Shown here one piece after another: positions 8,834 to 17,716 of a stretch of DNA of 64,000 nucleotides. This DNA comes from Maribacter aestuarii. Its GTDB lineage: Bacteria; Bacteroidota; Bacteroidia; Flavobacteriales; Flavobacteriaceae. A program made the translations under genes and the position numbers. Under the pieces are notes generated by a model, which had not been told where the DNA came from, did not search any database, and worked only from the letters and a program-made list of their open reading frames with translations. The stretch covers positions 2,246,501-2,310,500 of the forward strand of contig NZ_CP107031.2 in NCBI RefSeq assembly GCF_027474845.2. Direction: 5' to 3'. Numbering within the stretch: position 1 is the first letter of the stretch; the number at the start of each line of letters is the position of its first letter.

Positions 8834-8868
8834 TTTGACAACTGTTATATATTCTTTATTTACCTTTG
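8834..8868 (+). promoter_or_regulatory. Candidate promoter of the acyl-CoA dehydrogenase gene
   Basis: TTTG (8834-8837) and TACCTTTG (8861-8868) are separated by 23 bases and lie just before the ATG at 8885. They match the Bacteroidota housekeeping pattern of a TTTG element and TAnnTTTG. Confidence 0.6.
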
Positions 8869-8884
8869 TTAAAAATACGTTGCA

Positions 8885-10063
8885 ATGAAGCCCGATTTAT
8901 TTGAAGCTCCCGATTATTATAATCTAGATGACTTGTTATCCGAAGAACACTTTTTGGTCCGTGATGCGGCCCGGCAATGGGTGAAAAGGGATATCTCCCC
9001 AATCATTGAGGAATATGCGCAAAAAGCTGAATTTCCAAAACAAATTATTGGTGGGCTTGCTGAAATTGGGGCTTTTGGACCCTATATTCCTGCGGAATAT
9101 GGTGGGGCAGGACTGGACCAAATTAGTTACGGATTGATCATGCAGGAGATTGAGCGAGGCGATAGTGGGGTACGCTCTACGGCATCCGTACAATCTTCAT
9201 TGGTGATGTATCCTATTTACACTTACGGTACCGAAGAGCAGCGCAAAAAGTATTTGCCGAAACTGGCAACTGGGGAAATGATGGGATGCTTTGGACTAAC
9301 TGAGCCAAATCACGGTTCAAACCCTGGTGGCATGGAGACCAAATACAAGGATATGGGCGACCATTATTTGTTGAATGGTGCAAAACTATGGATTTCAAAT
9401 TCGCCATTTGCGGATATTGCGGTCGTGTGGGCCAAAAATGAAGAAGGACGCATTCACGGATTGATCGTGGAACGGGGCATGGAAGGGTTTTCTACGCCTG
9501 AAACGCATAATAAATGGTCCTTGAGGGCTTCAGCGACCGGTGAACTTATTTTCGATAATGTAAAAGTTCCTAAAGAAAATTTATTACCCAATAAAACAGG
9601 ATTGGGCGCACCATTGGGCTGTTTGGACTCTGCCCGGTATGGTATAGCTTGGGGCGCAATCGGTGCAGCGATGGACTGTTACGATACGGCTTTAAGGTAC
9701 GCCAAAGAAAGAGAACAGTTTGGTAAGCCTATAGCCGCTACGCAACTGCAACAAAAGAAATTGGCGGAAATGATTACTGAAATTACCAAAGCGCAGCTGT
9801 TGGCATTTCGTTTGGGCCAATTGAAAAACGACGGTAAGGCGACCACAGCACAAATCTCCATGGCAAAACGCAACAATGTTGATATGGCGATCAAGATCGC
9901 CAGAGAGGCTCGGCAGGTTTTGGGAGGAATGGGAATTACGGGAGAGTACAGTATCATGCGTCATATGATGAACTTGGAAAGTGTAATCACCTATGAAGGC
10001 ACCCACGATATCCATTTACTAATCACTGGAGCAGATATTACAGGACATCAAGCTTTTAAGTAA
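8885..10063 (+). CDS. Acyl-CoA dehydrogenase, glutaryl-CoA dehydrogenase type
   Basis: 392 residues, full length for the family. The N-terminal helical part (to about 130), the beta domain with GCFGLTEPNHGSNPGGMET and LWISNSPFADIAVVWAK, and the C-terminal helical domain are all present. The catalytic base is Glu371 in ITYEGTHDIH, and the ending ITGADITGHQAF is typical of glutaryl-CoA dehydrogenases, which convert glutaryl-CoA to crotonyl-CoA in lysine/tryptophan breakdown using FAD. Substrate is inferred by family resemblance; no other pathway gene lies beside it. Confidence 0.88.
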   Translation: MKPDLFEAPDYYNLDDLLSEEHFLVRDAARQWVKRDISPIIEEYAQKAEFPKQIIGGLAEIGAFGPYIPAEYGGAGLDQISYGLIMQEIERGDSGVRSTASVQSSLVMYPIYTYGTEEQRKKYLPKLATGEMMGCFGLTEPNHGSNPGGMETKYKDMGDHYLLNGAKLWISNSPFADIAVVWAKNEEGRIHGLIVERGMEGFSTPETHNKWSLRASATGELIFDNVKVPKENLLPNKTGLGAPLGCLDSARYGIAWGAIGAAMDCYDTALRYAKEREQFGKPIAATQLQQKKLAEMITEITKAQLLAFRLGQLKNDGKATTAQISMAKRNNVDMAIKIAREARQVLGGMGITGEYSIMRHMMNLESVITYEGTHDIHLLITGADITGHQAFK

Positions 10064-10153
10064 CAGTAACTTTTCCTAAACTTAACTTCATAACATTTTA
10101 GAAAAACGGTTGTGGCATTTGTATTGAGCACACAATCTTATTTTTGAATTAGT

Positions 10154-10186
10154 AAGCCTAAGCAGACGGGATTGTTGGCTTTTTTA
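10154..10186 (+). terminator. Likely terminator after the acyl-CoA dehydrogenase gene
   Basis: AAGCC pairs with GGCTT around a short inner helix (GCA/TGT), followed by a T-run. It stands about 90 bases past the stop codon. TATTTTTG at 10139-10146 just before it resembles a -7 element, but only some 40 bases would be transcribed before termination, so I do not call an RNA. Confidence 0.5.
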
Positions 10187-10347
10187 TAAGAAGATATTAT
10201 TAAGGATTGGGCTAAACATCATTAATAATTACATAGGCAGAAACACAGGTCACTTCTTGATTTAGAGATTCTAAATCTGTTATTCCGGGTGCTGTAGGGT
10301 AAATTCCTATTTTTGAAAAGTTTGAATAAAAACTAATTCCATAAAAC

Positions 10348-11940
10348 ATGAAATATTTTATACTGCCAATTTTTTGTTTCCTATTAATATCGTGTAAAAT
10401 CGAGAATAAGGAAAAGCTTGAAAGTGCAGTAGATCAAGTCGATACAATCACAAATGAAATAATACATATTGATGAAGCTTTGGGTGCGTTATTCAAGGAG
10501 GTGCAGCTATCTCAAGTTTTTGAGGATGGTAAGACTTTTGTAGACTGTGTGGCCAAACATCCTTTTGATACTATTGTGTCCAAATATAACCGTCAAAAAA
10601 ACCTCCCTGACTTTGATTTGGAAAGTTTTATCTATGTAAATTTTGAAGTACCTACACTTATTTCTTCCGATTTTAAGTCTGACCCCAACAGAACGGCAAA
10701 AGAGCATGTTAATTCGCTTTGGCCGGTGCTTACTAGAGCGGCTGATTCATTGCAATCAGGTAGTACATTACTACCTCTGCCCCAACCCTATGTCGTGCCA
10801 GGAGGTCGGTTCCGTGAGGTTTATTATTGGGACAGCTATTTTACCATGTTGGGATTAATGGAGAGCGGCAAATATGAATTGGTTGAAAATATATTGGACA
10901 ACTTCAAGCATTTGATTGAGACTGTTGGCCACATTCCCAACGGAAATAGAAGCTATTACATCACTAGGTCGCAACCTCCGTTCTTTGCTGAAATGGTGGC
11001 ACTATTCGCCCAAGAAAAAGGGGATGAAGTATATGATAAATACAAAAATGCCTTGCGAAAGGAATATGAGTTTTGGATGGAGGGCGCAACTCAGAAAGAA
11101 ACCGCTGTGAATCATACGGTAAAGCTTCCCATAGGTGTCTTGAACAGATATTACGATCAAGGTAGTTCGCCACGTCAAGAATCGTACCGCGAGGATTATC
11201 TGCAGGTTCAAGAAACCCATGGTGGTGAAAAAATGTATCGGGACCTGAGGTCTGGTGCAGAATCTGGATGGGATTACTCTACAAGATGGTTTGCAGACGG
11301 TGAATCTATAGAAACGATAGAAACGACGGATATTTTACCCGTGGATTTGAATGCCCTTCTTTATGGTCTAGAAGAGATTCTACTCACTTCTTTTGCAAGT
11401 GATTTGGCCTTTTCAAAACAATTAAAGGCCAGTATGGAAATTAGAAAACAATTTCTGAGACAGTATAGCTGGAACGATAAAGAAGGTGTATTCGAGGATT
11501 ATAATTTTGTGGACTCTAATAGAACTGGAGTTAAATCGCTGGCTATGGTTTATCCGTTGTTTTTTAAAATGGCTACTCAAGATGAAGCTTATAAAGTAGC
11601 CGATTACTTAGAAATTAATTTTTTGAAACCGGGTGGTTTACCGGCGACCCTTAACCATTCCGGTCAGCAATGGGATGCTCCCAATGGCTGGGCTCCCCTT
11701 CAATGGATGGCTGTAAGGGGTCTCGAAAATTACGGACATTCTAAATTGGCGACCACCATTGCGGAACGTTGGGTGGCCCTGAACGAAAAAGTATATCAAA
11801 ACACGGGTAAATTCGTTGAAAAATATAATGTAGAGGACATGGGCCTTGAAGCCGGCGGTGGCGAATATCCGGTTCAGGATGGTTTTGGCTGGAGTAACGG
11901 GGTTTATCTGGCCATGAAAGCCTATTTGGATAATAAGTAG
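10348..11940 (+). CDS. treA: Trehalase (GH37), lipoprotein
   Basis: 530 residues. A lipoprotein signal ends at LLISC (Cys16), so it is exported and anchored, most likely facing the periplasm. Both trehalase signatures are present: PGGRFREVYYWDSY (151-164) and QWDAPNGWAP (441-450), along with GGGEYPVQDGFGWSNGV near the end. It hydrolyses trehalose to two glucose. TATTTTTG at 10308-10315 is a candidate -7 element. No trehalose transporter or regulator is adjacent. It converges on the FdhF-like gene, leaving 4 bases. Confidence 0.95.
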   Translation: MKYFILPIFCFLLISCKIENKEKLESAVDQVDTITNEIIHIDEALGALFKEVQLSQVFEDGKTFVDCVAKHPFDTIVSKYNRQKNLPDFDLESFIYVNFEVPTLISSDFKSDPNRTAKEHVNSLWPVLTRAADSLQSGSTLLPLPQPYVVPGGRFREVYYWDSYFTMLGLMESGKYELVENILDNFKHLIETVGHIPNGNRSYYITRSQPPFFAEMVALFAQEKGDEVYDKYKNALRKEYEFWMEGATQKETAVNHTVKLPIGVLNRYYDQGSSPRQESYREDYLQVQETHGGEKMYRDLRSGAESGWDYSTRWFADGESIETIETTDILPVDLNALLYGLEEILLTSFASDLAFSKQLKASMEIRKQFLRQYSWNDKEGVFEDYNFVDSNRTGVKSLAMVYPLFFKMATQDEAYKVADYLEINFLKPGGLPATLNHSGQQWDAPNGWAPLQWMAVRGLENYGHSKLATTIAERWVALNEKVYQNTGKFVEKYNVEDMGLEAGGGEYPVQDGFGWSNGVYLAMKAYLDNK

Positions 11941-11944
11941 TCTT

Positions 11945-14242
11945 TTATTGTTTTACTAACCTAACTTTAATCGACTTGCTAATAGGGGTCTTGCTACGGT
12001 CCGCAAAATGATTATAGGGTACAATTACATTGGTTTCGGGAAAATAAGAAGCTAAATTTCCTGATGGAATGTTATAGGGTACAATTTTAAATCGGTGCGC
12101 TGTCCTTGTGATACCATCGTAGGTGCTGGTAATATCAACGATATCCAATTTTTCAAAACTTCGAGCTTTCATATCGAGGGGGTTCATAAAAATCACCCTT
12201 CTCGCATTGTAAACACCACGATAACGATCGTTCAATCCATAAATGGTGGTATTGAATTGGTCGTGCGACCTTATGGTCATCAGCATATACTCATCCTTTT
12301 TCAGGTTGTGATCCGGCAATTTGTTGATACTAAATTGAGCCTTACCGTTGGGCAGCATACTAAAATCAAGTTCTCGTACATTGTTGGGTAGGTAGTACCC
12401 CGAGCCTTTTGAACGTTCCTTGGTATTTTCAAAGCCTTTGGCCACATTGTCAATTTGACTTCGGATGAGTTCATAGTCGGTACCAAGGGCTTGCCAATCC
12501 ATTGCATGGTCATCGCCGAAATAAGCTCGTCCTATATTGGCAATGATTTCGGGCTCGCTCATAATGGTCGATGCCGCTGGCTTTAATAATCCTCTGGACT
12601 GTCTTATCCTCCCCATACTATTTTCAACTGTAAAATGGCGTAATTTTCCATTTTTCATGTCTTTTTCCGAGCGCCCTATAGTGGGTAGAATCAATGCTGT
12701 TTTCCCTGTAATTAGATGGGTTCGATTTAATTTAGTACTAATCTGAACCGTTAAATCACAATTTTGGATGCCTTTTGCCGTGTATTCGGTATCTGAAGCG
12801 GCCATCAGAAAATTTCCTCCTAGGCACATAAAAATCTTGGCTTTTCCCTCGTACATGGCTTTCATAGAACCCACAACATCTACCCCCTCATGGTCGGGCG
12901 GCGTAAAGCCCAAATATTCTTCAATACGTTCGTTCATCTCCTTGTCCACAAAATGTTGGATGCCTACACTACGGTCACCCTGAACATTACTGTGCCCACG
13001 AACGGGACAAGTACCTGCATTTGGTTTTCCAATAGCTCCTTTTAAGAGCAAAAGATTTACGAACTCACGTATATTTTCCACCCCATTTTTATGTTGCGTA
13101 AGTCCCATGGCCCAACAGATGATGATTTTCGATTTGTTCGCCAACAATTTAACCGTCTCATCAATTTTATCTTCGGATACTCCCGAGCGGCGAAGTAGAT
13201 CGCTGGAGTCACAATTTTTTAAATCATTTAGAAGCGCTTCGTAGCCTTCGGTATAGGTTTCAATAAATTCATGGTCAAATACGTCTTTCGAAGCTTCATC
13301 CGAGGCGACCAATTTCTTTAAAATCAGTTTGATTAATGGGATGTCCTGATTGATGTTGACCGGTAAGTGGATATCGGCCATGTCCTCTCCAGAACCTAGC
13401 CAACCTTTTACCTTCTGTGGGTTCTTAAAATTGACCAATCCTGATTCCTCCAGCGGATTAATACTGATTACCTTGCCTCCGTTCTGTTTGCATTTTTCGA
13501 GCGCAGAAAGCATTCTAGGATGGTTCGTGCCCGGATTTTGGCCAGCAATAATAATGACCTCGGCCTCATAAAGATCCTCAAGTGTGGTGGAACCTTTGCC
13601 AATGCCTAAGGTCTCACCCAGTGCTACACCGCTACTCTCATGGCACATATTAGAACAATCGGGTAGATTGTTCGTACCCAAGGCACGTGCAAACATACCG
13701 TAAAGAAATGCAGCTTCATTGCTGGACCTGCCCGAGGTATAAAAGATGGCCTCATCAGGATTATTTAATTTTTTCAGTTCGGAAGCGATAAGCTCAAAGG
13801 AATCTTCCCAAGAAATGGGTTCATAGTGCACTTTGCCAGGTCTTAAGACCATGGGCTCAATCAAACGGCCAAATTTGTTGAGTTCAAAATCGCTTAATCG
13901 CGATAGCTCTTCCACGGAATTTTTTTCAAAGAAAGTAGCTCCTATATGACTTGTAGTTGCTTCATCCCCAAGGGCTTTTGCTCCATTTTCACAATACTCA
14001 GCAACTGGCGAAGGATGCTCTGGATCAGGCCACGCACAACTGGGACAATCAAATCCATCTTTCTGGTTCATGTCTAAGAGTGCCCTCATAGAGCGCAGCA
14101 CACCCATCTCCTTGAACGTGTGCTTAAGGGCCTCACGTACTCCAAGAAAACCTGCTGCGTGTGTAATAGGGTCTTTCAGCTCTATGTCAAGAAAATCTTC
14201 CGATCCCCTAAAAGATACATCACGTTGTTTTTCTGAATCCAT
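11945..14242 (-). CDS. FdhF/YdeP-family molybdopterin oxidoreductase
   Basis: 765 residues, matching the single-subunit FdhF/YdeP family (formate-dehydrogenase-like, usually of unknown substrate). The N-terminus has DCPSCAWPDP (Cys66, Cys69) and AEYCENGAKA, characteristic of this branch. The molybdopterin domains follow: YTSGRSSNEAAFLYGMFAR, CSNMCHESSG (Cys200-His201), VIIIAGQNPGTNHPR, and the C-terminal dinucleotide-binding region LMTIRSHDQFNTTIYGLNDRYRG. No selenocysteine or extra iron-sulfur subunit is visible. Cytoplasmic, no Tat signal. The upstream siroheme/DUF7009 unit ends in its own terminator, so this gene needs its own promoter. Confidence 0.88.
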   Translation of the reverse strand: MDSEKQRDVSFRGSEDFLDIELKDPITHAAGFLGVREALKHTFKEMGVLRSMRALLDMNQKDGFDCPSCAWPDPEHPSPVAEYCENGAKALGDEATTSHIGATFFEKNSVEELSRLSDFELNKFGRLIEPMVLRPGKVHYEPISWEDSFELIASELKKLNNPDEAIFYTSGRSSNEAAFLYGMFARALGTNNLPDCSNMCHESSGVALGETLGIGKGSTTLEDLYEAEVIIIAGQNPGTNHPRMLSALEKCKQNGGKVISINPLEESGLVNFKNPQKVKGWLGSGEDMADIHLPVNINQDIPLIKLILKKLVASDEASKDVFDHEFIETYTEGYEALLNDLKNCDSSDLLRRSGVSEDKIDETVKLLANKSKIIICWAMGLTQHKNGVENIREFVNLLLLKGAIGKPNAGTCPVRGHSNVQGDRSVGIQHFVDKEMNERIEEYLGFTPPDHEGVDVVGSMKAMYEGKAKIFMCLGGNFLMAASDTEYTAKGIQNCDLTVQISTKLNRTHLITGKTALILPTIGRSEKDMKNGKLRHFTVENSMGRIRQSRGLLKPAASTIMSEPEIIANIGRAYFGDDHAMDWQALGTDYELIRSQIDNVAKGFENTKERSKGSGYYLPNNVRELDFSMLPNGKAQFSINKLPDHNLKKDEYMLMTIRSHDQFNTTIYGLNDRYRGVYNARRVIFMNPLDMKARSFEKLDIVDITSTYDGITRTAHRFKIVPYNIPSGNLASYFPETNVIVPYNHFADRSKTPISKSIKVRLVKQ

Positions 14243-14602
14243 AGCTTAAACTTACAGATTCTTACCTTAAATATTGAACTTGTTCTTCAAAAAAAGTATC
14301 CTATTAAATTTTAAGTTCCAATTCAATTTGATAATCCATTAAGTTGGTATAATTAACCTACTAGTCTTTATCATCAGAATTTTAAATGGAAGTAAAATTT
14401 TTACGCGATACCACAGATTTACTGAAGCTCACCACAAAATGTGAGGGGTTTACATCAATTAATTTTAAATTTTCAACCTTACCTATACATTTATCATGTA
14501 ATTAAAAACGAAGTATAATTTTTTCATTTTCATATAGTGTTCTCGTAAAAGAGTCTGGTCTTAATAAATCAGACTCTTTTTAGTTTTGAGATTTTGTTGG
14601 AT
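14243..14602. other. Intergenic region upstream of the FdhF-like gene
   Basis: 360 AT-rich bases that hold the leader of the FdhF-like gene on the left and the terminator of the siroheme/DUF7009 unit on the right (listed separately). I see no open frame, repeat or clear operator. The 7-A run at about 14289 is non-coding. Confidence 0.5.
14547..14581 (-). terminator. Strong hairpin terminator, probably bidirectional
   Basis: An 11-bp perfect stem, AAAAGAGTCTG paired with CAGACTCTTTT, with a 12-base loop. The stem base supplies T-runs on both strands. It lies 22 bases downstream of the DUF7009 stop codon and ends the leftward siroheme/DUF7009 unit. Confidence 0.85.
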
Positions 14603-14974
14603 TTAATTCAAGGCTTTGGGATTTGGATAGTTGTCGGATTGGTCTTCTACCGTTTCATCCATACAGACAAAATCCTTTTCGACTAACAAATCTAGTTGAT
14701 TTCCAGAGTTCAAAACCAAAGTATGTGAAAACCCCACTTTGTTACTAGCCCTCCAATTTTCAACAAAACTTTTTGGAAAAAATAGGGTTATCGTATTGTT
14801 CGAAAAATTGGCCTCTAAATTGTTAATTCCTTCTTCTGCCTTGAGTACATACGACAAGGTATTACCGTCAAATTCTGTTATCTCTTTATTAATTCCGGTT
14901 TTTGAAAACCCTTCTACCTCAGATTTGGTTAGTCTGTAGCGAATGGAGTTACCCTTAATCCTAATCTTCATCAT
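14603..14974 (-). CDS. DUF7009-like small protein
   Basis: 123 residues, beginning MKIRIKGNSIRYRLTKSEVEGFSKTG, which I recognise as the DUF7009 family seen in Bacteroidota; function unknown. No signal peptide or membrane segment. The first 14 bases overlap the end of the siroheme enzyme gene, implying translational coupling. A second Met follows the first. Its nearness to siroheme synthesis and a molybdopterin enzyme hints at inorganic nitrogen or sulfur metabolism, but this is contextual only. Confidence 0.78.
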   Translation of the reverse strand: MMKIRIKGNSIRYRLTKSEVEGFSKTGINKEITEFDGNTLSYVLKAEEGINNLEANFSNNTITLFFPKSFVENWRASNKVGFSHTLVLNSGNQLDLLVEKDFVCMDETVEDQSDNYPNPKALN

Positions 14975-15554
14975 TTTGTTTTTTTGTGACTAATCCTTTA
15001 GTGAACTCATTCAGCGTTTCTACCTTTTCCTCAAAATCTCCTTTGATGGTTTTTCTGTATTCGTTAAGATTCTTTACAAGGTCATCTATATTTTCAGGTA
15101 TAACATCCTCAAAAAATTGGCGTAAACGTTTTGCGGTAGTGGGTGATTTTCCATTAGTGGAAATGGCGACTTTCACATTGCCCTTTGTTACAATTCCTCC
15201 CATATAAAAGTCACAAAAAGGCGGATTGTCCGCCACATTTACCAGAATGTTCCTTTCCCTACAGTCTTTATAGATCAGTTCATTAATAGTAACGTCATCC
15301 GTTGTTGCCACAACCATATGTTGGCCCTTCAAATATTTATAATGATAGGAATCTTTAATCATTTCAACTTTGAACTTCTTTGCCAAGGCTATGGTATCCC
15401 CTCTAAACATTGGAGAAACCATTTTTACCTGTGCATTAGGGCTGGATTTTAGTAAAAAAGCGAGTTTCTCCAAGGCAACATGGCCACCCCCTACAATCAA
15501 CGTTTGAAGGTTGGATACTTTTAAAAAAATAGGGTATAATTCGTTGCTTTCCAT
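14961..15554 (-). CDS. Precorrin-2 dehydrogenase / sirohydrochlorin ferrochelatase (Met8/CysG-N type)
   Basis: 197 residues. A Rossmann NAD-binding motif, IVGGGHVALEKLAFLL, lies near residue 20, followed by VVATTDDVTINELIYKDC and LVNVADNPPFCDFYMGGIV, then KVAISTNGKSPTTAKRLRQFFEDVIP. The set is typical of the siroheme synthase N-terminal domain, which oxidises precorrin-2 and inserts iron to make siroheme for sulfite or nitrite reductase. The uroporphyrinogen methyltransferase half of CysG is absent, so that step must be encoded elsewhere. First gene of a two-gene unit with DUF7009. Confidence 0.9.
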   Translation of the reverse strand: MESNELYPIFLKVSNLQTLIVGGGHVALEKLAFLLKSSPNAQVKMVSPMFRGDTIALAKKFKVEMIKDSYHYKYLKGQHMVVATTDDVTINELIYKDCRERNILVNVADNPPFCDFYMGGIVTKGNVKVAISTNGKSPTTAKRLRQFFEDVIPENIDDLVKNLNEYRKTIKGDFEEKVETLNEFTKGLVTKKQNDED

Positions 15555-15624
15555 TGCGCGCTTCGTACTGTATTATAAATATAATTCTTATTAAGCATTT
15601 GCCGGGAAAAGGGAACGGCCAAAT

Positions 15625-16701
15625 CTAATTTGAAAAAGAATCTTGTATCACCTTTTCCATAAAAGGCATATTGTTCTGTGCTTTTTGAGCAAAATCAAAA
15701 AGACTTAAACAGCGATCTAGGTTTTGATTTTCATAGGTTACCTTGTAATAGCGGTTGTCGTTCAAATAATCGGTTAAGGCCCGAAGGCCATGAATAAAGG
15801 GCATAAAAACCGCTCCTAGGGGTAAGGACCTCAATTCTTCTTGTGACAGAAAGGAACCATTACTGGCAAGTCCGTTTACGAAAGCACTGAATAAATTTTT
15901 ATCAAATATGATTTTTCCGTGGTCTTGTTCGTCCTCAGGAGCAGTGTTGGCGATGGTGCGGACGGCATCACCAAAATCATAAAAAAAATACCCCTTCATT
16001 ATAGTATCCAAATCTATCAGACAGAGCGCCTTGCCAGTACTTGTAGAAAAAAGGATATTATTAAGTTTTGTGTCGTTATGACAAATACGAAATGGTAATT
16101 GATTAGTGTTAATTTCATTTAATTTGGTCAAGGTTCTATTCGCAAAATCAATTGCCTTCTCTGCACTTTCCGATTTGCTTTGTTTTGCCATACTTAAAGC
16201 TTCCTTAAACTCCTTTTCACGATGGGCCAAATCGTGAAAATTGGTAATGATGTCCCTGTATTCAGCCAAATCTTGATTTTGCAATAAAAGGTGGAATTTT
16301 CCGATAACACGACCTGCCTCAAAGGCGACCTGATTTTGGGTGCTGTTGTTGAACGTAGTGCTGTGGGGGATATAGCTCATAAGGCGCCAATATCCTTCTA
16401 TTCCTTTTGTGAAATTATCACCTTCACGGGTAGGAATTAGATGAATTGCCATATAGTCCTCTGAAATCAATCTATTTAAGGCCTTAGACATATTGGCCAT
16501 TAAAACATCGGTATTCTTAAAAACCAAATGATTAATACGCTGAAGAATATATAAGGGCCCACCAACATTGGACACTAAAAATGTATCGTTGATGTAACCC
16601 GCCGATAAGGCTTGAAATTGGAATTCATCATTGTCAATAGCAAAATACCTAAGGATTTTTTGAAGTTTACCTGAGGTATATTGACTATTGTTTAGTTCCA
16701 T
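15625..16701 (-). CDS. Aminoglycoside-phosphotransferase-fold sugar kinase (NahK-like)
   Basis: 358 residues of the APH/choline-kinase fold. Visible are YILQRINHLVFKN (nucleotide-binding lobe), the catalytic loop FRICHNDTKLNNILF and the metal motif LIDLDTIMKGYFFYDFGDAVR. The length and DTKLNN signature resemble N-acetylhexosamine 1-kinases. It overlaps the preceding nucleotidyltransferase gene by 10 bases. A kinase plus NDP-sugar pyrophosphorylase pair suggests salvage of a free sugar to NDP-sugar; given the nearby GH109-type gene, an N-acetylhexosamine is a reasonable guess. Confidence 0.82.
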   Translation of the reverse strand: MELNNSQYTSGKLQKILRYFAIDNDEFQFQALSAGYINDTFLVSNVGGPLYILQRINHLVFKNTDVLMANMSKALNRLISEDYMAIHLIPTREGDNFTKGIEGYWRLMSYIPHSTTFNNSTQNQVAFEAGRVIGKFHLLLQNQDLAEYRDIITNFHDLAHREKEFKEALSMAKQSKSESAEKAIDFANRTLTKLNEINTNQLPFRICHNDTKLNNILFSTSTGKALCLIDLDTIMKGYFFYDFGDAVRTIANTAPEDEQDHGKIIFDKNLFSAFVNGLASNGSFLSQEELRSLPLGAVFMPFIHGLRALTDYLNDNRYYKVTYENQNLDRCLSLFDFAQKAQNNMPFMEKVIQDSFSN

Positions 16702-17576
16702 AAAGGAGAAATATATTGTCCTTTTTCAGTTTTGTCCTGAAGGCTTTTTACAGCTTTTTCCTTGTCGCTCGCATAAGTTACACCAAACCACTCACCTCCG
16801 GCCGGTATACATTTTACCTCGATTTCACCGTCTTGAAGCATCTCCTGAATTGTAAAAGGAAGGTAAAGCTCACTATTAGCTATCCGGTTTTCGTCTTTTA
16901 AAAAAAGCCTGAACTCAGATTCTATCTTATCAAAAATGGAGGGTCTGCAAACCCAGAAATTCATGCTCGCCTGCTCATCTCCTGTAAATTCCAGGCCCGT
17001 ATCCTCGTCTTTGATTATCTCTCCTTTTTGAACCAATTTTATGCGTTCTTGTACCGAGATCAAATCCTCGCCTTTTACCTTGCAAACGCCTCTTGAAACA
17101 GATCCATGCTCGGATAAGGTGTCCTTTAAGGTATATCCCAATAACGCATATGCACTATCGTTTAGACTAGAGCTCATGAAAGTTGCCGCATTTTCATAAG
17201 CGGACTGCCCATAAAAATCATCAGCATTTATAACAACAAACGGTCCGTTAATTACATCCCTAGCGGTCCAAACCGCATGAGCCGTTCCCCATGGTTTTTT
17301 ACGTTCTCCATTGAACGTAACTCCTTCCGGCAAATCTGTAAGTTCCTGTGCTAAAACGTTCAAGGTAATATTTTCTGGAAGTCTCTTTTTTAGATAATCG
17401 TTTAGAAAAGAAACATTCTCCGCTTTCGTAATGACCACTATTTGTTTAAAACCATTTTTAAGGGCATCGTAAATAGCGAATTCCATTAAGAACTCCCCAT
17501 TGGGGCCAAGTTGATCAAATTGCTTTAGTTTACCGTATCTGCTACCGCTTCCCGCAGCCATTAAAAGTAGTGTCAT
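16692..17576 (-). CDS. NDP-sugar pyrophosphorylase-like nucleotidyltransferase
   Basis: 294 residues from the ATG at 17576; a TTG seven codons upstream is possible but less likely because the nucleotide-binding motif normally begins at the very N-terminus. The motif is LLLMAAGSGSRYGKLKQFD, a variant of the usual GxGTRL signature. FVVINADDFYG carries the metal-binding aspartates. It couples a sugar-1-phosphate to a nucleoside triphosphate, presumably the product of the downstream kinase, whose start it overlaps by 10 bases. The exact nucleotide and sugar cannot be read from sequence. Confidence 0.83.
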   Translation of the reverse strand: MTLLLMAAGSGSRYGKLKQFDQLGPNGEFLMEFAIYDALKNGFKQIVVITKAENVSFLNDYLKKRLPENITLNVLAQELTDLPEGVTFNGERKKPWGTAHAVWTARDVINGPFVVINADDFYGQSAYENAATFMSSSLNDSAYALLGYTLKDTLSEHGSVSRGVCKVKGEDLISVQERIKLVQKGEIIKDEDTGLEFTGDEQASMNFWVCRPSIFDKIESEFRLFLKDENRIANSELYLPFTIQEMLQDGEIEVKCIPAGGEWFGVTYASDKEKAVKSLQDKTEKGQYISPLWN

Positions 17577-17716
17577 TGTTTTTGTTTTACGGCGCAAAAA
17601 TAGGGAATGTCATTAAAAAGCGCCGAGAAATGTAAATTATCCTCCTTTAAAATTGTTATATTTTCCTTTATTCTATAAGTTTTTTTATAATTTCCTTTCA
17701 AAATCAACATTTTAAT

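Noticed and set aside
8836..8847. TGACAACTGTTA as another Fnr-type box in front of the acyl-CoA dehydrogenase gene
   Set aside because: One arm is imperfect and the -7 element follows after 13 rather than 23 bases; it overlaps an ordinary TTTG promoter element.
10139..10186. Small RNA from TATTTTTG to the terminator
   Set aside because: Only about 40 bases long and best explained as the terminator of the preceding gene.
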